Assembly (NCBI GenBank): GCA_023515795.1
Contig: JALGPX010000041.1
Coordinates: 1 to 26,216, forward strand
Direction of reading: 5' to 3'
Length of the DNA stretch: 26,216 nt
DNA from: Amoeboaphelidium occidentale
Lineage: Eukaryota > Aphelidiomycota > Aphelidea
Shown here: positions 8,748-16,612 of the stretch, one piece after another
Layout of the letters: each line of letters starts with the position of its first letter
How positions within the stretch are numbered: position 1 is the first letter of the stretch
Position numbers and translations under genes: made by a program
Notes under the pieces: model-generated
Told to the model about the DNA's origin: nothing
Seen by the model: the letters and a program-made list of their open reading frames with translations, nothing else
Databases searched by the model: none

Positions 8748-9539
8748 TTAGATATTGGTGGGCATCATGTGTTTGCTATTGTATACATGAGCGTACGCCA
8801 CGGACCAATACAAAAAGCCAAATACTGCACCAAGAGCTTTTTCTCCAGTAGTATGGAAATACATACATGTTACAATAAGCATCCAAACCCACAGAAATAA
8901 GATCACAGACACCAAACCAAGCAAAAGCATTTCAACCAAATCAATGGTCTGAGCTCTAGAGAATGCAGACGGAAAATTCAAAGTAATTCTGGACAGCCGT
9001 ATTTCTTCCAAGAGTATGAGTGATGAATGTATTAGCAAAAAGCAGTGACCAGAAATATCAAAATGGAACCACTGAAGATTATTTGTCAAGCAAACTTCCT
9101 TTTCAAGTATCGCAGGATCTCCACAGCGACCAAACGGCAAATGGGACGACAGGATATTCAGCAAAGAAGGACCAGAACTTAAAACGAACCAGTAAACGGA
9201 AGCTAGACCAATTCTCACAAGGGCATTTATCAAACGCTGTGATACTCTTAAATTGCCACTTATGGAAGATACAGAAAGTTTATAATGACCATAGCTCAGG
9301 TACAATACCAAAACAAATAAAGTCCATGCCCAACCGATTTTAACAAAGTACACATTCAATATATTCCGCTTGTTACCAAAGTAAGAATGAGGCTGTTCAT
9401 TCGAATATGAAAATATCGTAAATACCACAACAACTGCCAAATAGAAAAGGAACATAACCCTTTGATAGTTTCGGCTGTATGCGTTGCTGGTCTGTTGGAA
9501 TCGCTGCCAGATTTCGTCTGAAGCTTTTGGTTTCGCCAT
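8748..9539 (-). CDS. FIT family acyl-CoA diphosphatase (FIT2/Scs3)
   Basis: A single-exon gene of 263 aa with a clear ATG at 9539. It has six hydrophobic segments (for example MFLFYLAVVVVFTIF and LLLGLVSVILFLWVWMLIV). The two FIT signature sites are present: FDISGHCFLL, holding the first conserved His, and MYFHTTGEKALG, holding the second His just before the last membrane segment. Family members sit in the ER membrane, cleave acyl-CoA to 4'-phosphopantetheine products and are needed for lipid droplet budding and ER homeostasis. The length matches FIT2 and Scs3 (about 260-380 aa). It is the last of four co-oriented genes and has its own TTCCGGAA element 62 bp upstream of the ATG. The call is firm at family level; FIT1/FIT2 subtype cannot be told. 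Confidence 0.9.
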   Translation of the reverse strand: MAKPKASDEIWQRFQQTSNAYSRNYQRVMFLFYLAVVVVFTIFSYSNEQPHSYFGNKRNILNVYFVKIGWAWTLFVLVLYLSYGHYKLSVSSISGNLRVSQRLINALVRIGLASVYWFVLSSGPSLLNILSSHLPFGRCGDPAILEKEVCLTNNLQWFHFDISGHCFLLIHSSLILLEEIRLSRITLNFPSAFSRAQTIDLVEMLLLGLVSVILFLWVWMLIVTCMYFHTTGEKALGAVFGFLYWSVAYAHVYNSKHMMPTNI

Positions 9540-9600
9540 GATCGTTGAACAGAGACAAAAAGCTTTCCGTTATAATTCACCATATAATACGACTTTAGAG

Positions 9601-9608
9601 TTCCGGAA
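9601..9608. promoter_or_regulatory. TTCCGGAA promoter palindrome (FIT gene)
   Basis: Exact 8-bp palindrome 62 bp upstream of the FIT ATG, within the 113-bp gap to the ETFRF1 stop. The same 8-mer occurs at 9982 and 11329. Confidence 0.35.
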
Positions 9609-9652
9609 TCAAAATTCTATTTCGCTTTTAGCTTGAAACTTGCTCTGGAGCG

Positions 9653-9981
9653 TTAATAGTAACGTTCTTTCATTGCGCGATACTTCTACAAGAATGATCA
9701 TGTTTTGATTATGCGATCACTTACCCGTAACATGTACAGAGCTTCGATTTCCTTCTGGACATACTTTGCTCGATCTATTGCTTTCCTGATATCTTCTTCC
9801 TTGGTAAGATCTTTCTGCTTCTTGAATGCATTTGAGCATTTGGATCGAAAGTAATCATATCCCAAAGGATACTCTTTTCCCATGTGCAATAGCTACAAAA
9901 GAAAGAGTTTATTTAAATCCAATTCATAAGTATGGATGCCTCTTTATAAATCTTCAGAACTTCCCTACGGTACAGTGACAT
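9653..9981 (-). CDS. ETFRF1: ETFRF1/LYRM5, LYR-motif regulator of electron transfer flavoprotein
   Basis: Three small exons, 9981-9940, 9892-9725 and 9685-9653, encode 80 aa. The protein starts MSLYRREVLKIYKE, with the LYR motif at residues 3-5, continues LLHMGKEYPLGYDYFRSK and ends EIEALYMLRKYRAMKERYY, closely matching human LYRM5 (EALYFLRKYRAMKQRYY). Intron 2 is 39 bp with GT-AG ends. Intron 1 is 47 bp and starts GCATCC: no GT is available between the LYR exon and the next exon except at the acceptor, so this appears to be a GC-AG intron. In animals ETFRF1 binds the mitochondrial electron transfer flavoprotein and releases its FAD, tuning beta-oxidation electron flow. Its ATG is 42 bp downstream of the GON7-like stop. 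The call is firm; intron 1 needs transcript support. Confidence 0.9.
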
Positions 9982-9989
9982 TTCCGGAA
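9982..9989. promoter_or_regulatory. TTCCGGAA palindrome at the ETFRF1 start codon
   Basis: Exact 8-bp palindrome directly abutting the ETFRF1 ATG (read GTTCCGGAAATG on the minus strand), in the 42-bp gap to the GON7-like gene. So close to the ATG it could be leader sequence and not a classical upstream element. Confidence 0.3.
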
Positions 9990-10023
9990 CAAAAATAGTT
10001 CTATTGAATGCGCTTAGTCGAGA

Positions 10024-10302
10024 CTACCGTTGCTGCGTGCCATCATCATCGATAATGCTGAGCTTCTTTGCTTCTTCTTCAGGGATTTCCGGTTCTTCGA
10101 GGTCCTTCTCTTTCTCTTCTTTCGATACGATCATGTCGTCGCCAAGCAGTCTTGTCAGTTCAGCATTGATTTGATTCTTGAACTTTATCAGTTCTGTCTT
10201 GAATGTATTCACAGAGCGCATATCTTCAACAGAGAGGGTCTTATCAGAAGATACGCGATATTCCTGTTCATTTATTTCGATAATGCCATTCAATTGCGCC
10301 AT
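10024..10302 (-). CDS. Small acidic-tailed protein, probable GON7 (KEOPS/EKC subunit)
   Basis: A single-exon gene of 92 aa from the ATG at 10302. It has an N-terminal segment NEQEYRVSSDKTL, a helical middle (TFKTELIKFKNQINAELTRL) and a highly charged tail rich in Glu/Lys/Asp. The pattern of a short beta-like start with RVS, a helix with L-x2-IN-x3-T, and a disordered acidic tail fits GON7, the poorly conserved fifth subunit of the KEOPS complex that makes t6A on tRNAs. The match is at pattern level only, so the name is not certain. It starts 23 bp after the ECHS1 stop codon on the same strand, with no poly(A) signal between, and ends 42 bp before the ETFRF1 ATG. Confidence 0.5.
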   Translation of the reverse strand: MAQLNGIIEINEQEYRVSSDKTLSVEDMRSVNTFKTELIKFKNQINAELTRLLGDDMIVSKEEKEKDLEEPEIPEEEAKKLSIIDDDGTQQR

Positions 10303-10325
10303 GATCTTTTCGTCTGAAAGAAATC

Positions 10326-11298
10326 TCACGAATTTGTAAATTTTGGATTCCTTTTCTCTCCAAAGGCCTTCATTCCCTCCTTCTGATCATTCAATGCGAA
10401 AGTGGACTGGAAGAGTCTCCTTTCAAAGTGTAAACCCTGTTTCAAACTGACTTCGTATGCTACAATCATTAGATTCTCTAGTAATAATGAACTTACAAGT
10501 GTTAACAGCTTCCTTACACATTTGCACGACAGGAAGCGAGTAAGAAGCAATCAATTCTGCAGTCTTTACTGCCTCATCGACAACCTTCTCTACAGGGAAT
10601 ACCTTTGAAACAAGCCCAGCCTTCTCAGCTTCTTGTGCAGAAATTTGTTCACCAGTCAAAACCATTTCCATAGCTTTGCTTTTACCAACAGCGTGTGTCA
10701 ATCTCTGACTTCCACCTGCTCCCGGAATGGTTCCCTTTAAACAAAATTAGTAAACAGAGAGTAAACATACCAACTTAATCTCTGGTTGCCCAAACTTTGC
10801 CTTCTCACCAGCATAAATGATATCACACATCATTGCAAGTTCACAGCCTCCGCCCAAAGCGTAACCATTAACAGCAGCAATAATTGGCTTGCGGAAAGAA
10901 GCAACACGAGTCCAGTGCCCAAGGAAATCATACTTGTAATTATTAGAGTACACAGTCTCACTCATTTCCTTAATATCAGCACCAGCTAAACAGTAACACA
11001 ACCGATTATCAGGATTCTATGTGTGAAACAGATTACCAGCAAATGCGCGCTCTGAACCAGTCAAAACAACAGACGCAACTTCATCATCATTCTCAAACTC
11101 ATCCAAAACAGAGCCGAGTTCTGTCATGAGTCCATTTGAAAGCGCATTAAAAGCTTTTGGTCTGTTCAATTGAATAATGAAAACTTTTCCCTGTTGGCTC
11201 AACTTTAGAAATTCATAATTCTTTGCCAAAGCATTTTTCCCAGTCTGAAGGGCTGAACTGAAACTGAAATTTCTACGGAACGTCAACAAATTCATCAT
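10326..11298 (-). CDS. ECHS1: Mitochondrial short-chain enoyl-CoA hydratase
   Basis: Four exons, 11298-11037, 10985-10771, 10734-10497 and 10459-10326 (introns 51, 36 and 37 bp), give 282 aa, close to human ECHS1 (290). Junctions are fixed by crotonase continuity: [28 protein letters not shown] and [14 protein letters not shown]. Both catalytic glutamates are present 20 residues apart: Glu136 in GGGCELAMM and Glu156 in FGQPEIKL. The first 25 residues ([20 protein letters not shown]) are Arg/Ser/Phe-rich with no acidic residue, a typical mitochondrial presequence. The enzyme hydrates 2-trans-enoyl-CoA in beta-oxidation and valine breakdown. It heads a co-oriented group with GON7-like, ETFRF1 and FIT genes and shares a short divergent promoter with ribosomal protein uS8. 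Confidence 0.95.
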
Positions 11299-11660
11299 CG
11301 TAATCGTAATCGTAAACGCAGTCGCACTTTCCGGAATGAAACTGAAATTTGCGACCGAAAGTGACCGACGGCTGATCGGCGCGCTTTTCGAAAAAAAACT
11401 TTTTTCCTTTCAAGACACACTTTTAAAAAAGGTACGTAAATTGCTCCTTCCTTTTTTAAATGGTCATTATAAAGCGCGTGGTTTTTTGTGGCTAATCATG
11501 ATGGCCTGCATAGCTGACTCTGCCATACTTTGCTGCTAGTGCTAGTGCTGCTGTTGCTGCTGCTTGTCATGTTGCACATCAATCCATAGTGAAAATGATG
11601 ACCTCATACTTCCTATGGCAGAAACTAATTGTTTTATTAGTATTTCTAACAGCAGCAAAA
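11299..11660. promoter_or_regulatory. Divergent promoter ECHS1/uS8 with a 5'UTR intron for uS8
   Basis: This 362-bp stretch has TTCCGGAA at 11329-11336, 30 bp upstream of the ECHS1 ATG. A GTACGT donor at 11432 and TCTAACAGCAG acceptors ending at 11652 or 11655 suggest a 5'UTR intron of about 224 bp in the uS8 gene, far longer than the coding introns here. Inside it is a low-complexity GCT-rich run at 11531-11565. A single ATGATGA (11595-11601) is not enough to call a C/D snoRNA. The 67-codon frame at 11336-11539 resembles nothing. Confidence 0.5.
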
Positions 11661-12053
11661 ATGGTTCGTATCAGCGTATTAAGTGATTGCTTGAAGTCTA
11701 TTGTCAATGCAGAAAAGAAGGGAAAGCGTCAGGTTCTTATCCGTCCATCTTCAAAGGTTGTCGTTAAGTTCTTGTCTGTCATGCAGAAACACGGTTACAT
11801 TGGCGAATTCGAAATTGTTGATGATCACAGAAGCGGTAAGATTGTTGTGCAATTGAACGGAAGACTCAACAAGGCTGGTGTTATCTCTCCTCGCTTCAAC
11901 ATCAAGGTTGGTGAAATTGAAAAGTGGGTCAATAACTTGTTGCCTTCCCGTCAGTTTGGTTTCATTGTCTTTACCACTTCTGCTGGTATCATGGACCACG
12001 AAGAAGCACGTAGAAAGAACACTGGTGGTAAAGTTCTAGGATACTTCTACTAA
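11661..12053 (+). CDS. RPS22: 40S ribosomal protein uS8 (RPS22/RPS15A)
   Basis: 130 aa, the exact usual length, starting [14 protein letters not shown] and ending GGKVLGYFY. Diagnostic blocks are [41 protein letters not shown] and [15 protein letters not shown]. The frame is open for 24 codons upstream, but the conserved family start is the ATG at 11661, and the sequence before it (TCTAACAGCAG) looks like a splice acceptor, consistent with a leader intron. It is a cytosolic small-subunit protein near the central domain of 18S rRNA. AATAAA follows 9 bp after the stop. It is convergent with the first PQ-loop gene, 103 bp apart. Confidence 0.97.
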   Translation: MVRISVLSDCLKSIVNAEKKGKRQVLIRPSSKVVVKFLSVMQKHGYIGEFEIVDDHRSGKIVVQLNGRLNKAGVISPRFNIKVGEIEKWVNNLLPSRQFGFIVFTTSAGIMDHEEARRKNTGGKVLGYFY

Positions 12054-12062
12054 ATTCCCTTC

Positions 12063-12068
12063 AATAAA
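12063..12068 (+). terminator. AATAAA poly(A) signal of uS8 gene
   Basis: AATAAA begins 9 bp after the uS8 stop codon, in the 103-bp convergent gap. Confidence 0.5.
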
Positions 12069-12156
12069 GCTATATCGTAGTGCACCGTTGTTTATTTTTA
12101 TGGTTGGTAGTTTCATGCGATACCAAGTTATCGGAGTTTTTGGACTCCTCAAACGA

Positions 12157-13146
12157 CTATCTCATGACTTTGCGCTTTCGATACCACACGGCTTGACAGA
12201 TTATCATAATGTCGAATATCAAAGTGCCAAAACTTCCTAAAAGATATGGTAGTGTGCTTCTAAAGAACTTTTCATCCAATGTGGGTTGTCTCAATATGAT
12301 TTGCAAGCCATATGATATTGTTGAAGACAAAGTCAGTATGAACAACCCAATAGAAATTCCTTCAACGTCTTTTAAGATGTGATTAGTTCTAACTTGACCA
12401 ATTCGACTGCCAAAGTAGAATAATCCGGAACACCATGCAAGAACTTCGCCAATTATTCTCGCATAATCCTCTACTTCAGCTTCCGCATTGCATAATGGCC
12501 TTTTTGATAGTTCTGAAAGCTTTGACGTTGCAACAGGAATGCATAAACTCAAAGTTGTAATGACTGCAATCTGTATCACACTGTTTCTTCCTTTAAACCA
12601 TGGTGACCCTGAAGCACCATTACGCTGATCCTTTAAAAGTGGTGTTTCTTCAGTGCTTCTTGTAATTCTTTCGTCATAGAGTAGTTGATTTTGTGTATCA
12701 TTAGGAGTTGAGCACGATCCATCATAGTCTTCATCATCCTCATCGTTCTGCTTAACGTATAAATACTCGTTCACACCAGCCATTCTTCTATAAAAACGAG
12801 TGTAGTAAAAATACTGAAGAATAACAATCAGCTCTGTGATCACAAAGCACAGGCCCGTGTACTTTACTGTAGGGTACTGATTAGTCAAGAAAGCACCAAG
12901 AACATTTGATATATCGCCTAATAAGCATACAAACAGAAACTGTAGACTCAAACCATCAACAGATTTTCGTTTAAAATTCTTGTACAGCTGTGGAAAGAAC
13001 GCAACAAGAAAGCATATCACAGACATCATACCAAAGCAGAAGGCTGATATTTCTAGCGGAGTATAAACGCAATCTCTAAAGTATAATCCTATCCATTCCA
13101 CGTATCGTTTGCCGTCTTTGAATTCTGGGTCACACACACATTCCAT
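12157..13146 (-). CDS. PQ-loop vacuolar/lysosomal amino acid transporter, copy 1
   Basis: A single-exon gene of 329 aa from the ATG at 13146; a GTG one codon upstream is not needed. It has seven predicted membrane segments and the two PQ-loop repeats of the Ypq1/PQLC2 (SLC66A1) family: AFFPQLYKNFKRKSVDGLSL near the N-terminus and SRIGQVRTNHILKDVEGISI near the C-terminus. Family members export cationic amino acids from vacuoles or lysosomes. The second motif has lost its proline (G-Q in place of P-Q), although the rest of the repeat is well kept; the proline acts as a hinge in studied members, so transport may be altered. An Asp/Ser-rich loop separates the halves. It is a tandem duplicate of the next gene, with 79 bp between them. 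Confidence 0.88.
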   Translation of the reverse strand: MECVCDPEFKDGKRYVEWIGLYFRDCVYTPLEISAFCFGMMSVICFLVAFFPQLYKNFKRKSVDGLSLQFLFVCLLGDISNVLGAFLTNQYPTVKYTGLCFVITELIVILQYFYYTRFYRRMAGVNEYLYVKQNDEDDEDYDGSCSTPNDTQNQLLYDERITRSTEETPLLKDQRNGASGSPWFKGRNSVIQIAVITTLSLCIPVATSKLSELSKRPLCNAEAEVEDYARIIGEVLAWCSGLFYFGSRIGQVRTNHILKDVEGISIGLFILTLSSTISYGLQIILRQPTLDEKFFRSTLPYLLGSFGTLIFDIMIICQAVWYRKRKVMR

Positions 13147-13225
13147 CACGATTAGAGAAAATAAGAAACAGAGATTATCAGTTGCACAAAGCTTGTCAGA
13201 TCATTCTAAGGCATCTATTGCTCTA

Positions 13226-14362
13226 TTAAAATTCTTCATATGGTGGCACTGAAGGCAATCTTACGTGATCACGCTTCATTATTAACTTTCTGAACTTGCT
13301 GATAAATGAATTATCCTTGTGGTTTCCATACATTACAGCCTGAGTGATTATGATCATGTCAAAAATCAGAGTGCCAATACTACCCAACAGGTAAGGAAAA
13401 GTGCTTCTAAAGAATTTCTCATCAATTGCTGGCTGTCTAATAAGAATCTGAAGACCATAAGTAACATTTGAGGAAATTGTCAGAACAAACAGAGCAATGG
13501 ATAATCCTTCCACGTCCTTCAATTTGTAATTAGTGATAATCTGAGGAATACGACTGAAAAAATACAATAGACCAGAAGACCATGCCAAAACTTCACCAAT
13601 AATCTGCGCGAATTCTTCCAAATCATCTTCAGCATTACAGAGAGGCAATTCAGACATTTGCATAACTTTGGATGATACAGCTGGAATGCAAATCGCTACA
13701 GCTGTTATGATCGCAATGTGTGTAAGTGTGCTGCTTCCTGCAGCGGAATACGGCCGATTAGCTGTTTTTGTGTGCAGATAAGATTCTCCATGCAATACTT
13801 TAAAATCAGAACTTCCCATTGATGCATCCTGAGGCTTCAACAGTGGAGTATGTTCTCCTGTAGTGGAACCATTCATATGTAAACTGACATGCGATCCACT
13901 CAGAAAGCTTTGATTGTCTTTTGGTGTTGAAGAAGAACCATCAAAATCGTCTTCCTCTTCTTCTTTTGACGTATTGAAGGGCAATGGCGTGCCTTTTGGT
14001 CCTTTATACACGTAAGCATAGTAAAAGTACTGCAATAGACTCAGAGCATCGCTGATCACAAAGTATAATCCCGTGTATTTGACTGTAGGGTACTGATTAG
14101 TGAGGAATGCACCAAACATGTTTGAGATATCCCCGAGTAACCAAGTGAGCAGAAATCCAAAGCTGAGGCCTTCCACTGTTTTACGCTGATAGTTCTTATA
14201 CAACTGAGGGAACAATGCAACAATGAACAGGAGAACAGAGATGATACCAAAGAAGAATCCGGATATCTCCAGCGGCGTATACACGCAATCCTTAAAGTAC
14301 ATTCCGATCCATTCCACGTAATGATGGCCATCTTTGTACACGGGGTCACACGTACAATCCAT
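13226..14362 (-). CDS. PQ-loop vacuolar/lysosomal amino acid transporter, copy 2
   Basis: A single-exon gene of 378 aa beginning MDCTCDPVYKDGHHYVEWIG, which aligns from the first residue with copy 1 (MECVCDPEFKDGKRYVEWIG). Both PQ motifs are intact: ALFPQLYKNYQRKTVEGLSF and SRIPQIITNYKLKDVEGLSI. Seven membrane segments are seen. The central hydrophilic loop is longer than in copy 1 and rich in Asp/Glu/Ser, and the C-terminal tail is extended by about 25 residues (ending LPSVPPYEEF). By homology with yeast Ypq1-3 and human PQLC2 it should export Arg, Lys or His from the vacuole. Similarity in membrane parts and divergence in loops fit an old tandem duplication. Confidence 0.9.
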   Translation of the reverse strand: MDCTCDPVYKDGHHYVEWIGMYFKDCVYTPLEISGFFFGIISVLLFIVALFPQLYKNYQRKTVEGLSFGFLLTWLLGDISNMFGAFLTNQYPTVKYTGLYFVISDALSLLQYFYYAYVYKGPKGTPLPFNTSKEEEEDDFDGSSSTPKDNQSFLSGSHVSLHMNGSTTGEHTPLLKPQDASMGSSDFKVLHGESYLHTKTANRPYSAAGSSTLTHIAIITAVAICIPAVSSKVMQMSELPLCNAEDDLEEFAQIIGEVLAWSSGLLYFFSRIPQIITNYKLKDVEGLSIALFVLTISSNVTYGLQILIRQPAIDEKFFRSTFPYLLGSIGTLIFDMIIITQAVMYGNHKDNSFISKFRKLIMKRDHVRLPSVPPYEEF

Positions 14363-15171
14363 TGAAAAGCAGAAGGAAAATTTTTGAAAGTCGCTGATTG
14401 GGGATACTCGCAGATTTCAAAACTGCGATTAGGACAAGCAAAGGAAGTCAAACTGTGCAAGATCCCTGAATATCCAAGTAGCTGCTCTTAGCTTATTATG
14501 GGGGCTTTCACTACGTGCTATCAGATTCTATAGAAAAATCTTTGTTTTATCTCGACATCTGTGTTCGACTGCGCTACTTTAGACTTTGACAATAAGCAAC
14601 ATCAGTATCTTAGCATGTAACATTAAATAGCTCTCAGAACTCGCTCAATATTCGTGCAACCAGTGAAGCATGTCAAAAGAGACTATGATCACACGACACC
14701 GAAAGATCTCGCCAATATAATCCCTGCAAATAGGTGAACAGAGAGACAAGCTATGTGATCACAATATTCGAAGAAATAATCATAAGAACTCCTATAGGTC
14801 CTTAAGTGTCACGATCTTGTGGTATCTCTGCTGAAACCATGCCAGTTCATCAAGTTTTCGATGACANNNNNNNNNNNNNNNNNCATGTCAAAAGAGACCA
14901 TGATCACACGACACCGAAAGATCTCGCCAATATAATCCCTGCAAATAGGTGAACAAAGAGACAAGCTATGTGATCACAATATTCGAAGAAATAATCATAA
15001 GAGCTCCTATAGGTCCTTAAGTGTCACGATCTTGTGGTATCTCTGCTGAAACCATGCCAGTTCATCAAGTTTTCGATGACATTCTCCACGAATCAGAAAG
15101 CATCGTTGACCCCTTAGTTTGCGACTGCGCAATTTTTTCGTAATTCAAAAACCACTCAGCAGACAACGGTA
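14363..15171. other. Gene-poor stretch with a sequence gap
   Basis: No coding frame, tRNA or other RNA gene is recognised in about 800 bp between the PQ-loop pair and the DnaJ gene. It contains two 198-bp near-copies separated by 17 Ns (listed separately). It should hold the divergent promoters of PQ-loop copy 2 and the DnaJ gene; I could not make out a convincing heat-shock element. Confidence 0.6.
14669..15081 (+). repeat. 198-bp direct repeat flanking a 17-N assembly gap
   Basis: 14669-14866 and 14884-15081 are equal in length and differ at only three sites by eye. The copies end and begin exactly at the N run (14867-14883). That geometry is what two unmerged overlapping contig ends produce, for example from two haplotypes about 1.5% apart. 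A true tandem repeat is possible but less likely. Confidence 0.85.
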
Positions 15172-16514
15172 ATGGTCAAGGAAACGAAATATTACGATTT
15201 ACTCGGCGTACAGCCAAATGCTACGGATGCTGAAATGAAGAAGGCATATCGAAAACGTAAGCCTTTGGAACCGAAAACGACGCAGCTAATCATTAATAGT
15301 CGCATTACAATTGCATCCAGACAAGAATCCAGACGCCGGCGATAAATTTAAGGAAGTTTCTCATGCATACGAAATTCTAAGTGACCCTCAAAAGAGAGAA
15401 GTTTACGATCGTTTCGGTGAGGAAGGACTTAAAGGAGGAGGTATTTCTTAGCGCATTACAATGACTCATGATGTTTGTCTCTGTAGGCATGGGCGAAGGG
15501 CTTAACCCTGAAGACTTGTTCTCGTCCTTATTCGGATTTGGTGGCGGCATGGGCGGCAGAGCTAGGAACTCAGGACCAAGACGCGGCAAGGATGTCGTGC
15601 ATGAATTGAAAGTATCTTTGGAAGATCTTTACAAGGGAAAACTTTCAAAGTTGTCACTCAATAAGACTATCGTTTGCGGAAAATGTGAAGGTCGTGGTGG
15701 TAAGGAAGGCGCAGTCCAGACGTGTTCTTCTTGTGGTGGTCACGGTGTTAAGATTACAATGAGGCAAATGGGTCCAATGGTGCAGCAGATTCAGCAAACA
15801 TGTTCAGAGTGCAGAGGTGAAGGAAATATCATCAGAGAAAAGGATCGTTGCAAGACTTGTCACGGAAAGAAAGTCGTTAACGAGAAGAAGATTTTAGAAG
15901 TTCAAATCGAAAAGGGAATGCGCAGTGGCCAAAAGATCACTTTTCAGGGTGACGGCGACCAGCTGCCTGGCATCATTCCGGGAGACGTAATTATCGTGTT
16001 GGATGAGAAGCCACACAGCAATTTCAACAGAGTCAATGATGATTTGATTTATAAAGCAAAGATTGACCTATTGACTGCACTTGCAGGTGGTCCATTCAAT
16101 GTTCCTCATTTGGACGGAAGAATATTATCAGTTAATATTGCGCCTGGTCAAGTTATCAAGCCAGGAGAGAAGAAGATGATCAGCGGAGAAGGTAAATTCT
16201 CTTTGGCAATTTGTTTTTAACTATTAGGTATGCCTATCTATAAGAGAAGTCACGAGAATGGTGATCTTTACGTTGAGTTTGAAGTTGAGTTTCCTCCAAC
16301 CAACTGGGCTTCGCTTGATAAGATAAAACAATTGGAAAATATTCTACCGCCAAGACCAACACCAATGGTTCTCGATGATAAAGTGGTTGATGAATATGAC
16401 CTAGAGAATTATGATCAACACAAATTCAACAGAAATAATCAACGCTCTCGCCACGCACATGATGATGATGACGACGAACACGAAGGCCCTGGCGTACAAT
16501 GTGCTCAACAATAA
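15172..16514 (+). CDS. Type I DnaJ (Hsp40) co-chaperone, Ydj1/DNAJA type, farnesylated
   Basis: Four exons, 15172-15256, 15300-15440, 15487-16191 and 16228-16514 (introns 43, 46 and 36 bp), give 405 aa. The J domain starts [20 protein letters not shown] and carries the HPD motif in [13 protein letters not shown] short Gly/Phe region follows ([10 protein letters not shown]). The four zinc repeats are [24 protein letters not shown] and CKTCHGKK. The C-terminal substrate domains end in an Asp/His-rich tail and CAQQ, a CaaX box with Gln last that predicts farnesylation, as in yeast Ydj1. The protein should stimulate Hsp70 ATPase and deliver clients in the cytosol and at ER or mitochondrial membranes. 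AATAAA overlaps the stop codon. Confidence 0.96.
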
Positions 16515-16515
16515 A
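16510..16515 (+). terminator. AATAAA overlapping the DnaJ stop codon
   Basis: The hexamer contains the TAA stop itself (16512-16514), so the poly(A) signal and stop are merged, a sign of compaction. Confidence 0.45.
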
Positions 16516-16612
16516 AGCATTTCAAAACTTTGTAGCTTCGAGCATATTGTTACAGAGTCTTAGAGATCAGTTTGATTTTCTGCAAACATTCAGACTTGTC
16601 TCAGCTTTCGCT

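Noticed and set aside
8748-9343. Plus-strand frame at 9020-9343 opposite the FIT gene
   Set aside because: Shadow of the FIT coding sequence with no similarity of its own.
10303-10325. TTTCTTTCAG before the GON7-like ATG as a trans-splice acceptor
   Set aside because: It looks acceptor-like, but trans-splicing is not established in fungi and one site is no evidence; kept only as a reason to inspect transcripts.
11336-11539. 67-codon frame upstream of uS8
   Set aside because: Lies across the proposed leader exon and intron, low complexity, no recognisable motif.
11498-11601. Possible C/D snoRNA in the uS8 leader intron (ATGATGG, CTGA, ATGATGA)
   Set aside because: The boxes are not in C-D order with a terminal stem, and no CTGA follows the last C-like box before the intron ends.
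14884-15081. Possible snRNA or U3-like RNA in the repeated intergenic block
   Set aside because: A few short words resembled U1 or U3 (for example ACCATGATCA), but the diagnostic 5' splice-site pairing sequence, Sm site and box order are absent.
15082-15171. Heat-shock element upstream of the DnaJ gene
   Set aside because: TTC and GAA words occur, but not in the alternating 5-bp spacing needed for a convincing element.
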